NCBI GenBank assembly: GCA_018654125.1
Contig: JABIME010000329.1
Coordinates: 1 to 9,657, forward strand
Direction of reading: 5' to 3'
DNA: 9,657 nt
DNA from: Candidatus Cloacimonadota bacterium
Lineage (GTDB): Bacteria > Cloacimonadota > Cloacimonadia > Cloacimonadales > TCS61
Part shown: positions 1 to 6,763 of the stretch, one piece after another
Numbering within the stretch: position 1 is the first letter of the stretch
Layout: each line of letters opens with the position of its first letter
Position numbers and translations under genes: made by a program
Notes under the pieces: model-generated
Database searches by the model: none
What the model saw: the letters and a program-made list of their open reading frames with translations, nothing else
What the model was told of the DNA's origin: nothing

Positions 1-1344
1 AAATTTATCAAGTTCTCTACTGCTTATTACTGCATCGATATCAATTCTTTTATTCTCTTCAATTACTGTTTGTTTCTTGTTTATATACTCTTCAAATTTA
101 CTTATAAATTTATCCACTTCACTGCTTCTAATGGTAAATCCGGCAGCTTTTGCATGACCACCATATTGTATAAGATGCTCACGCGCATGAGTGAAAGCAT
201 CAACGAGATTAACACCGTCTGTACCACGAGCTTCACCAATTGCTATACCATTTTTATTCTTAATAAAAATTACTGGAATTTTATGTTTCTTGGTAATAAA
301 AGAAGCAGAGTAACCCAAAAGTTCAAATGGTATTTGATGATCAAGGTCTCTAAAAATATAATGATTTTCAAATGTTCGAGGAATTTTAGTTCGGATGTAA
401 CGACGTATACTTTCCAGTTTTAATTCTTGAATTTTCTGCTGGTTTTGCATTTCAGCTATGATTCTATCTTTTTCTTTGTTATGTGTAACAAGTAGTCTCA
501 TGCTTTTATGCTCACCGTTTTTCCCTCTGCCGTTAGAAAGTAATTTTATGATATAATGTATGTTATTCATCCTCTGTGAATAGTTAATCCCAGGTTCTAA
601 ATATGGGCTTAGCTTATAAAGTGTATTATCATCAAAAGTACTCCATGTATCCAGAACTTCCTTCACGAATATTCTGTTAACATCTAACAGCGGAACTTTA
701 TCTGAAATACTGCCAACAGCAACCCAAAAAAGATAATTTCTGTCATTTGTTATACCTGTAATTTCAGATATTTTTTTTATTAGGAAATATGCTACACTAA
801 CACCAGCTATCATATCAAATGGAAAGTTGCAATCTTGTTGTTTTGGATTAACGATTGCCAAGGCAGGAGGAAGAATGTTTTCTAGAACAATATGATGATC
901 TGTAACTATTACTTCACAACCAAGTTCATTGATCTCTGTAATTGCATTTTTGCATGAAACACCACCATCTACGGTAATAACCAGATCAAATTTTTCTTCT
1001 TTTATTTTATCGATAAAATTCTGTTGGATTCCGTGATTATCTATAAGTCTATTGGGAATATAATAGAAATGATTTTGAGAACCAAGTTTTTCTAGAAAAT
1101 CGTATAAAATGTATGTTGATGTTAAACCATCTACATCGTCATGCCCAAAAATTATAATCTTCTCTTTTTTTTGTACAGCCTCTATAATTCTGTCGGCCGC
1201 AACATCAATATCTTTAAATAGTGAATGATCCGGCAGATCGTTTATAGAAGAGTGTATAAAAGAGTCTTTTATATTCCTATTTTCTCGTATTTGATCAAAG
1301 ATCGTGTCTTTATTGGAATGTTTATAGCTCCACCTGAACTTCAT
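1..1344 (-). CDS. recJ: RecJ-like single-stranded-DNA exonuclease (DHH family), C-terminus cut by window edge
   Basis: An open frame of 448 codons runs from the ATG at 1344 to the window edge without a stop. An in-frame TAA lies directly upstream at 1347-1345, which fixes the start. Motifs seen are GHDDVDG (residues 67-73), VDGG (125-128), the family signature DHH (149-151), and the DHHA1 element GGHAKAAGF (395-403). Order and spacing fit RecJ, a 5'-to-3' single-strand DNA exonuclease used in recombinational and mismatch repair. Full RecJ proteins are usually about 560-580 residues, so roughly the last fifth, the C-terminal OB-fold part, lies outside the window. The first metal-motif position reads H-x-D-x-D-G, where classical RecJ has G-D-Y-D-x-D-G. 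That is nearer the HxDxDG form of other DHH enzymes, so a RecJ-like paralogue is possible. It starts 7 bp after the upstream barrel-protein gene and has only a weak ribosome site (AGG ten bases before the ATG), which suggests coupled translation. Confidence 0.88.
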   Translation of the reverse strand, partial: MKFRWSYKHSNKDTIFDQIRENRNIKDSFIHSSINDLPDHSLFKDIDVAADRIIEAVQKKEKIIIFGHDDVDGLTSTYILYDFLEKLGSQNHFYYIPNRLIDNHGIQQNFIDKIKEEKFDLVITVDGGVSCKNAITEINELGCEVIVTDHHIVLENILPPALAIVNPKQQDCNFPFDMIAGVSVAYFLIKKISEITGITNDRNYLFWVAVGSISDKVPLLDVNRIFVKEVLDTWSTFDDNTLYKLSPYLEPGINYSQRMNNIHYIIKLLSNGRGKNGEHKSMRLLVTHNKEKDRIIAEMQNQQKIQELKLESIRRYIRTKIPRTFENHYIFRDLDHQIPFELLGYSASFITKKHKIPVIFIKNKNGIAIGEARGTDGVNLVDAFTHAREHLIQYGGHAKAAGFTIRSSEVDKFISKFEEYINKKQTVIEENKRIDIDAVISSRELDKF

Positions 1345-1351
1345 TTAGCAA

Positions 1352-2575
1352 TTACCTATCTTTATCAGCTTCCGGAATCTCACGATGTTCAATTCGCTTA
1401 TAACGCTTCTTAAAAATATCAAATCCTGTGATCCCAAATGAGAACATTAAAGATTCATCACTTAGTCCATGTGTGTCAACATCTCCACGAGTTGTATAGC
1501 TAACAGCAAATTCTATTTTTTTATTGGGAGATTTAAGTGGAATTGATGATCCCACCGTTAATGCTTTCTCAATAATTTTCTCGTTATTTACATTGAAAGG
1601 AAGTTCACGATAATAGCCACCAAACCTAAATGGGATCTTCTCGTACCAAGAGCCATAACCACTTAGTGGATCGTAAGCAAATCCCAAACCAAGTTTCAAT
1701 GTGTTCTTGTTGTAACCAATTGTTTCTTCCCACATTTGGTAATGAGCATCGGCAGAAGCTTTATATTTCTCTAAGAATTTCCAGGTGATCCCACCAGATA
1801 TTTGAGCAGGAACTTCAAACAGAAAATCATCAACTAAATTTAATGTGTCTGCATAAGGTGTATGATCGTATTTGTAGGTTATTCCGCCTTCAAGTTTTAC
1901 GTGGGAAGAGTAGGTTGCCCCAAGAGAAATTTTGCCAATTTTCTTAGAAATTCCAACTGTAAATCCAGGATTTTTGTAAACTTTTTCGATCTCATATTTT
2001 GCATCTTCATAATCGGTATCTTCAAAATCAAGCTTCCAATATCTGATGCGATGACCAAGATAATAGTTCATGGAAATACCAATATTTACAATAGAATTTT
2101 TATGCGCATAGATCATATCAGCCTTATAAAGTGATGTGCTTAATCTGTTGATCTCTGAATATTGCAGCGTATCACTAACACTTGCAAATTCTAATTCCTT
2201 TGCATTTTCAATATTACCAGAAGCAACTGAATTGAAGCTGAAGGCAAATCTATGGTCTTTTATCGGAATTGCCATTGTAAAATACGGCATATAAATTCCA
2301 TCATCACGAAATTCATTATCAAAAGAATCTTTGTACCACATGTATCCAAGTGAAGTTGCTGTTGAAAATAATACATTGTTGGTAGTGGCAGCAATCGAAG
2401 GATTGTGTAAATTTGGGTTTATTCGGAACATATCGGCAGAACCTGTTTCCCCCATTCCAACACCATAAACATCATTCCCATAATATTCAAGCGGCATTCC
2501 ATCAAATGAGAAAATTGAATTTCCGGTTAATAACGCAGTCATCAACAAGAAGATTAATATTATTTTATATTTCAT
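1352..2575 (-). CDS. Outer-membrane beta-barrel protein, FadL/PorV-like
   Basis: This encodes a 407-residue protein with an N-terminal signal peptide (residues 1 to about 22: lysine near the start, then a leucine/isoleucine core). After cleavage comes a glycine-rich stretch (YGVGMGETGSAD, 37-48) and RINPNLHNPS (51-60), which recalls the NPA-type N-terminal signature of FadL/OmpP1 and PorV-like barrels. The rest is a run of alternating hydrophobic and polar strands with aromatic ends, for example 91-106, 154-163, 204-221 and 283-291. It closes with a terminal strand (MFSFGITGFDIF, 387-398) and a short charged tail. The likely location is the outer membrane, as a transport or assembly barrel. 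The substrate cannot be read from sequence. The start is supported by AGGAG five bases before the ATG. It is followed after 7 bp by the RecJ-like gene, so the two are probably co-transcribed although functionally unrelated. Confidence 0.7.
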   Translation of the reverse strand: MKYKIILIFLLMTALLTGNSIFSFDGMPLEYYGNDVYGVGMGETGSADMFRINPNLHNPSIAATTNNVLFSTATSLGYMWYKDSFDNEFRDDGIYMPYFTMAIPIKDHRFAFSFNSVASGNIENAKELEFASVSDTLQYSEINRLSTSLYKADMIYAHKNSIVNIGISMNYYLGHRIRYWKLDFEDTDYEDAKYEIEKVYKNPGFTVGISKKIGKISLGATYSSHVKLEGGITYKYDHTPYADTLNLVDDFLFEVPAQISGGITWKFLEKYKASADAHYQMWEETIGYNKNTLKLGLGFAYDPLSGYGSWYEKIPFRFGGYYRELPFNVNNEKIIEKALTVGSSIPLKSPNKKIEFAVSYTTRGDVDTHGLSDESLMFSFGITGFDIFKKRYKRIEHREIPEADKDR

Positions 2576-2701
2576 TATAACTCCTAATTTATATCTATTC
2601 TTTAACTACAACAAAAAAAAATAGATTCTTTTCTTTGTCAATTTTAAGTTGGAAAGGGAATTGTGAATCAGTTTAGATGATTAAATAATGGAACTGCCAA
2701 A
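2576..2701 (-). promoter_or_regulatory. Intergenic spacer with possible promoter for the barrel/recJ pair
   Basis: This is the only sizeable gap within the minus-strand gene series. Read on the minus strand, it holds a perfect TTGACA hexamer (2641-2636) followed by a run of nine T (2621-2613). The barrel gene's AGGAG ribosome site comes after that. No convincing TATAAT-like partner sits 16-18 bases after TTGACA. The T-run could instead end the methyltransferase transcript, but the inverted repeat before it is poor (GATTC ... GAATC with a large loop). I see either a promoter or a weak terminator and cannot decide between them. Confidence 0.25.
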
Positions 2702-3481
2702 TTACTCCGCCACCACAATAACACCTGTTCCGATTTTATTTTTATTGTAATAATCTAATAGCATAAATCCAAAAGCGATGGGGTAGAAGATGATGTAATA
2801 AATTGGTAATAATATTGCTAATATTTTTGATTTTGAAATTAATGAAAGTGGATATTTTAATGCTAATTTCCAATAGATTTGTCCAAATTTTCCATAAGAA
2901 TATTCAAATGATCTGATGCTAAAACCCGTTCTTTCTAACTTTGAGCAGATCTCTTCTTTACTGTAACCCGGACGTACATGCTCTGCTGTGAATTTGGCTG
3001 ATTCATCAAAATTGCTGGGAGATGATATTATTAACTTTCCACCTTTTTCTAGTACTTTTCTAAAATTCTGTAATACTTGTTCATCATCCTCGATATGCTC
3101 TAAAATATCAATTGCGATGATCAGATCAAAACTCTCTTTGGGAGTGTATTCAACTAGATCTGCTTGTTGAGCCGTGAATCCATTCCAACCTTTGTTTTGG
3201 GCGTATTGTGCAAATGAATCTATGTAATCTGTTTTGAGGTCAGCTGCATGAATTTTTGCTTTTTTGAATCTGTTAAGAACAAAATAGGAGTACTGTCCAA
3301 ATCCTGCACCGGCATCATAAAACCGCAATGATTTCTCAGTTGAAAAATACTTATTAATCTCTCTTTTTACATACCATTGACGCAGAAGCAACAGATCTAA
3401 AAGCAGATAAAATAATTTTCTAAAAACTGAATATTTATCTATTATTTTTGCAAATATATCTTTTACTTTATCATATTGCAT
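2702..3481 (-). CDS. Class I SAM-dependent methyltransferase with C-terminal hydrophobic segment
   Basis: This encodes a 259-residue protein. The glycine-rich SAM-binding motif I is FYDAGAGFGQYS (residues 54-65). An acidic residue follows at the end of strand 2 (HAADLK, 78-83). The motif IV region is IAIDILEHIEDDEQ (122-135), typical of Methyltransf_11/UbiE-like enzymes, and SSPSN lies at 153-157. After the catalytic domain a strongly hydrophobic stretch (about 219-242) looks like one membrane-associated helix, so the enzyme may sit at the inner membrane and act on a lipid, quinone or glycan carrier; that is inference. The frame is open 35 codons further upstream, but the ATG at 3481 is chosen. 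It has CAGGAG nine bases before it and forms a TAATG overlap with the stop of the kinase gene, whereas the longer start would lie deep inside that gene. The acceptor substrate is unknown. Confidence 0.82.
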   Translation of the reverse strand: MQYDKVKDIFAKIIDKYSVFRKLFYLLLDLLLLRQWYVKREINKYFSTEKSLRFYDAGAGFGQYSYFVLNRFKKAKIHAADLKTDYIDSFAQYAQNKGWNGFTAQQADLVEYTPKESFDLIIAIDILEHIEDDEQVLQNFRKVLEKGGKLIISSPSNFDESAKFTAEHVRPGYSKEEICSKLERTGFSIRSFEYSYGKFGQIYWKLALKYPLSLISKSKILAILLPIYYIIFYPIAFGFMLLDYYNKNKIGTGVIVVAE

Positions 3482-4512
3482 TATAAAATACTCCTGCAAG
3501 CCCACAATCCACCCGCAATATTTATGTCTGGTTTTGTAATTATATACACCGAAAATTGTGTAAGAAGCTGCTGCCTTATTAAACAATTATGAAATTCATC
3601 TATCAAACAACTTTTATGAATAAATTTTGCATTGTTAATCGTAGATGCTCCACAAAGAAAAATTCCACCATAAGGTTGTACATTTAATGCCATTGCCTGA
3701 ATAATTCTACCAACACATTTATAGAAAACATTTAGTGCCTCTACCGCATATTTATCACTTTTATTAACTGCTGAATCGGCAATTTTAGCTGCATCTTTAT
3801 CATCTTGCTCAATACCCTCCAGCTTCAAAATTGCTTCATATGCTTCGCATAATCCTTGTCCTGAAACAAAATCCTCATAGTTCAGAAAATTCCTCTCTGT
3901 TTTTTTTGATAGAATAATACTGATTATTTCTGCATGTCTTTTATCAAATGGCGGAATCTGAATATGTTGAATTTCTGAGGACAATACATCTTTTACTATT
4001 TCACCGGAAAGTGCAGTAAACTCAATTATGCTTGCAGTTCCAAATCCTGTTCCGGGAGCAATAATAAGTTTATTAGTTATTCTGTTTTGGATTGGAAAAA
4101 CAGGCTTATACACGGTTTCGCACTGATTAGAATTCATCTCATTTTTTTCTTCCATATCAAGAATTCCATAACCAGCTAATTCCATGTCATTTACCATGAT
4201 CGTTTTATTTTTAGGTAATCCCCATTTTATGAGGTCTTCTAAAACAATTGTCGGCTTGTTCTTCCAATTTGTTATTGCCACTTTTTTATGATCTATAACT
4301 GCTCCTGCAAATCCAATTACACAATGAGTTGGAGCATGATCGAGATCCATTTGATCCAAAGAAAAAGTAATGAAATTTTTCAACTCCTCTTTTGAACCTA
4401 TCTTTTGTTTGAATTCAACAGAAGAGAAACCTACCTTGCCATCCAATATCATTTCTGCCTTAAGCCGAGTATGGGTTCCACCAACATCTATTGATATATT
4501 TAATCTTTTCAT
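3481..4512 (-). CDS. glk: Glucokinase-family (Glk/ROK superfamily) sugar kinase
   Basis: This encodes 343 residues that align in order with bacterial Glk (PF02685 type). The N-terminal phosphate-1 loop is DVGGTHTR (9-16), and GFAGAV is at 67-72. The catalytic-aspartate motif VNDMELA (107-113) carries N108-D109, equivalent to the N-D pair of E. coli Glk. Adenosine/phosphate-2 loops are APGTGFGTA (152-160) and YGGIFLCGAS (281-290). SGQGL is at 207-211 and IAGGLWA at 332-338. The predicted reaction is ATP-dependent phosphorylation of glucose or a related hexose in the cytoplasm. The usual sugar-contact motif EGGH reads E180-I-Q-H183: the sugar-binding Glu and His remain but the double glycine is lost, so substrate preference may differ. 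A ribosome site before the ATG is not obvious, which may mean a short or leaderless 5' end. The stop overlaps the methyltransferase start by one base (TAATG). Confidence 0.8.
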   Translation of the reverse strand: MKRLNISIDVGGTHTRLKAEMILDGKVGFSSVEFKQKIGSKEELKNFITFSLDQMDLDHAPTHCVIGFAGAVIDHKKVAITNWKNKPTIVLEDLIKWGLPKNKTIMVNDMELAGYGILDMEEKNEMNSNQCETVYKPVFPIQNRITNKLIIAPGTGFGTASIIEFTALSGEIVKDVLSSEIQHIQIPPFDKRHAEIISIILSKKTERNFLNYEDFVSGQGLCEAYEAILKLEGIEQDDKDAAKIADSAVNKSDKYAVEALNVFYKCVGRIIQAMALNVQPYGGIFLCGASTINNAKFIHKSCLIDEFHNCLIRQQLLTQFSVYIITKPDINIAGGLWACRSIL

Positions 4513-4640
4513 AATTTGCTAAATGTAATAATCAATTTTGTGAGTCAATATAAAATATCTTCTTCAAAAAGGAAGCAGTATACTAAGTCATTATTTTGTA
4601 TGCATTTGCCTAACAATCATCACTGAAGTTAAAATATTTC

Positions 4641-4690
4641 TTGACCAATAGTCCGTCACTGGAATATTACGGTCATGTAGTATAAGGAGG
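4641..4690 (+). promoter_or_regulatory. Candidate promoter, operator and ribosome site for the PadR gene
   Basis: TTGACC (4641-4646) is followed 18 bases later by TATTAC (4665-4670), a fair sigma-70-like pair. The -35 box overlaps TGACC (4642-4646), which is mirrored by GGTCA at 4671-4675. This TGACC-N24-GGTCA dyad brackets the promoter and could bind a dimeric repressor such as the PadR protein itself. A strong ribosome site, AAGGAGG, lies at 4684-4690. The five-base arms are short enough to occur by chance, and promoter rules for this phylum are poorly known. Confidence 0.35.
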
Positions 4691-4698
4691 AAGTGTTA

Positions 4699-5238
4699 AT
4701 GAATTTTTCTAATGCCGAGTTAATGCTAATGCAGCTTATATGTGAAAGCCCAAATAGAACGGGATATGAGATAAATAATTGGGTCAAAAAACTCGGTTAT
4801 AATCGATGGGCTGGTGTTGGAAAGACATCTGTCTATAATGGTTTAAGTAAACTTATTTCTAATGAATATTTAACATCTCATGTAAATGTAAATAAAACAG
4901 GAAAAGGACCACTTCCAACCTGTTATAACATTACCCAAAAAGGAAAGACCACTTTGAAACAAGATATGCTTGAAACAATTCAAACGGCTCGAGAACGAGA
5001 CAAACGATTTGATCTCATCGTTTCGGCAATTCACCTTTTATCGAAAAATGAAACAGTTACATCATTTACTATTAGAAAGAAATTTCTTAGTAGTGAGCAT
5101 AATAGACTATCAGGCAGTTATGAAGAAAACAAAAGTTGCTTCCATGAAGGTGGAATGTTACTAGTTAGAAGAATGCTTATGTCTATAGAAAATGACCTTA
5201 ATTTTGCTGATTTGATCTTAGATCGTTACAGTAAGTAG
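4699..5238 (+). CDS. PadR-family winged-helix transcriptional regulator
   Basis: This encodes 179 residues. The N-terminal winged helix-turn-helix spans roughly residues 4-90. It includes GYEINNWVKKLG (22-33), the recognition-helix region GKTSVYNGLSKLISNEYL (41-58) and the wing with TGKGPLPTCYNITQKGK (67-83). The pattern of xGYEI ... VYxxLxxLxxxxyl ... YxiTxkGk is that of PadR proteins. The C-terminal half (about 90-179) is helical and charged, as expected for the dimerisation domain. I start at the ATG at 4699, eight bases after AAGGAGG; an in-frame GTG at 4693 is too close to that site. PadR proteins are usually ligand-responsive repressors that control themselves and an adjacent gene. Here only 10 bp separate the stop from the first secreted-protein gene, so the regulator probably controls the downstream export cluster. 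It is divergent from the sugar-kinase gene, which it could also control. The ligand is unknown. Confidence 0.8.
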   Translation: MNFSNAELMLMQLICESPNRTGYEINNWVKKLGYNRWAGVGKTSVYNGLSKLISNEYLTSHVNVNKTGKGPLPTCYNITQKGKTTLKQDMLETIQTARERDKRFDLIVSAIHLLSKNETVTSFTIRKKFLSSEHNRLSGSYEENKSCFHEGGMLLVRRMLMSIENDLNFADLILDRYSK

Positions 5239-5248
5239 GGAGAATTAG

Positions 5249-6754
5249 ATGAAACTAATAATCATAATTTTAATTATTGCTACCTCTGCACTGCTAAATG
5301 CAGAATGGGAACTACTGACATCGGGAGTTAACGACAATCTTTATGGTGTACATTTCACGGATGATAATTATGGCTACGTTGTGGGTTGGGGAGCCAGTGC
5401 TGGAGCAATGGTTCTACAAACAACGGATGCAGGAGAAAGTTGGAATACAACTAATATGTCAACAGGAGCATTTGTTTTTTCTGTAACTTCAACAAACGCT
5501 AATAATATTTATGCTGCTGGTTGTTTGAATGGTGGAGCTACTGGTGCAGTTTTCAAAAGTAGTAATGCCGGAGGAAACTGGACAAGTTCAACGTTTTCAA
5601 CAACATACGGAATGTATGATGTCGAATTTGCTGATGAGCAAATTGGATATACTTGCGGTTGGTTGGGTAAAATTTACAAAACTACAAATGGTGGAAATAA
5701 TTGGTCAGCACTAAACTCCGGTACAGGTAATGTAATGCGCTGGATGAGTGTTGTTGATGAAAACACAGCATTTATTGTTGGTGGTTCAAATTGGAATAAT
5801 CCGAATCTACTTTATAAAACCACAAATGGATCAAGTTGGTCTTATATAACTTCTTTTGGTGGAGTAGTTGGCGGAATTCATTTTTTTGATGCAAATGAAG
5901 GAGTCATTGCCGGTGGAAGTGGCGGTGAATTCATCAAAAAGACGTATAATGGTGGAACAACCTGGGAAGAAAAATACTCAAGCAATACCGGATTATTCCA
6001 AGCTATATATTTTACAGAAGATGGTATTGGCTGGGCTTGTGGAAACAATGGTAGAGTTGCGAAGTCAGTTGATTTCGGAGAAACATGGATTGAGTTAGGT
6101 TCAGTTAGCCCTTCTACTACTCTATTAGGAATTTACGCAACCCAAACTCATCTGTTTGCAGCTGGAGAAAATGGCAGAATCTTTCGTAAGGAACTTGAAT
6201 CCGTTTTAGATGCAGAATTTGAAGCTGATATTGTTACAGGAACAGCTCCACTTACGGTTCAATTCAATGATGAATCAGTTGGAAATCCAACATACTGGCT
6301 TTGGGATTTCGATAATGATGGAACGACAGATTCGATGGATCAAAACCCTTCATGGACTTTCTCTGAAGCTGGAACTTATACAGTTTCACTCACTGTTTAT
6401 GATAATTCATCAAGTATGGATATTGAACTAAAAACTGATTATATCGAAGTAACATCAACCGATGCAAAAGATATATTGAATCCTGGATTTGAAATGTTTA
6501 ACTATCCAAACCCATTTAATCCAACAACAACAATTTATTTTAATTTGGCCACAGAGGGCACGAAGAAGACAGAGTTAATTATTTATAATCTGAGAGGTCA
6601 GCAAATCAGACAATTTTCAATATTAAATAATCAATCTTCAATAATTTGGGATGGAACAGACCAAATGAATAAACGAGTTTCATCTGGTGTTTATTACTAC
6701 AAGGTTCGAACTGGAACTTACACAAGTACAAGAAAAATGTTATTAATGAAATAG
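5249..6754 (+). CDS. Secreted YCF48-like propeller / PKD protein with type IX secretion sorting domain
   Basis: This encodes 501 residues, started by an ATG five bases after TAGGGAG. The signal peptide is residues 1 to about 18 (K2, then an Ile/Leu core ending at LNA). Residues 20-315 hold repeated BNR/YCF48-like propeller blades. Each has a glycine-rich turn and an aromatic signature: TDAGESW (59-65), SNAGGNW (105-111), TNGGNNW (146-152), TNGSSW (192-197), YNGGTTW (233-239) and VDFGETW (274-280). A PKD domain follows (about 322-402; core WLWDFDNDG at 350-358, then GTYTVSLTVYD at 375-385). The C-terminus (about 414-501) is a sorting domain with NYPNPFNPTTTI (418-429), YNLRGQ (446-451) and SSGVYYYK (478-485). 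It is probably exported by Sec and then type IX secretion and attached to the cell surface or released. Propeller and PKD modules suggest binding to protein or polysaccharide. No catalytic motif is seen. It is the second gene of the PadR-led cluster. Confidence 0.83.
   Translation: MKLIIIILIIATSALLNAEWELLTSGVNDNLYGVHFTDDNYGYVVGWGASAGAMVLQTTDAGESWNTTNMSTGAFVFSVTSTNANNIYAAGCLNGGATGAVFKSSNAGGNWTSSTFSTTYGMYDVEFADEQIGYTCGWLGKIYKTTNGGNNWSALNSGTGNVMRWMSVVDENTAFIVGGSNWNNPNLLYKTTNGSSWSYITSFGGVVGGIHFFDANEGVIAGGSGGEFIKKTYNGGTTWEEKYSSNTGLFQAIYFTEDGIGWACGNNGRVAKSVDFGETWIELGSVSPSTTLLGIYATQTHLFAAGENGRIFRKELESVLDAEFEADIVTGTAPLTVQFNDESVGNPTYWLWDFDNDGTTDSMDQNPSWTFSEAGTYTVSLTVYDNSSSMDIELKTDYIEVTSTDAKDILNPGFEMFNYPNPFNPTTTIYFNLATEGTKKTELIIYNLRGQQIRQFSILNNQSSIIWDGTDQMNKRVSSGVYYYKVRTGTYTSTRKMLLMK
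6711..6754 (+). repeat. 44-bp direct repeat, copy 1 (3' end of the propeller gene)
   Basis: The last 44 bases of this gene match bases 9000-9043 at 42 of 44 positions, ending in the same TATTAATGAAATAG. The only differences are two adjacent bases that swap Arg for Lys in TSTRK/TSTKK. The remainder of the two sorting domains is much more divergent at both DNA and protein level, so the identity is concentrated at the extreme 3' end. Confidence 0.85.
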
Positions 6755-6763
6755 GAGAAAATT

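Noticed and set aside
70..423. Plus-strand frame of 117 codons
   Set aside because: It is antisense to conserved RecJ-like motifs, and its product lacks recognisable features.
1225..2134. Plus-strand frames at 1225-1413 and 1862-2134
   Set aside because: They are antisense to the RecJ-like and barrel genes, with no ribosome sites or family resemblance.
3482..3586. Longer N-terminus for the methyltransferase
   Set aside because: The extra 35 codons lie inside the kinase gene; the ATG at 3481 has a good ribosome site and forms a TAATG junction.
4520..4548. Minus-strand promoter for the kinase (TTGACT at 4548-4543)
   Set aside because: No acceptable -10 hexamer lies at 16-18 bases; the match is probably chance.
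4693..4698. GTG start for the PadR gene
   Set aside because: It is only two bases from AAGGAGG; the ATG at 4699 has normal spacing.
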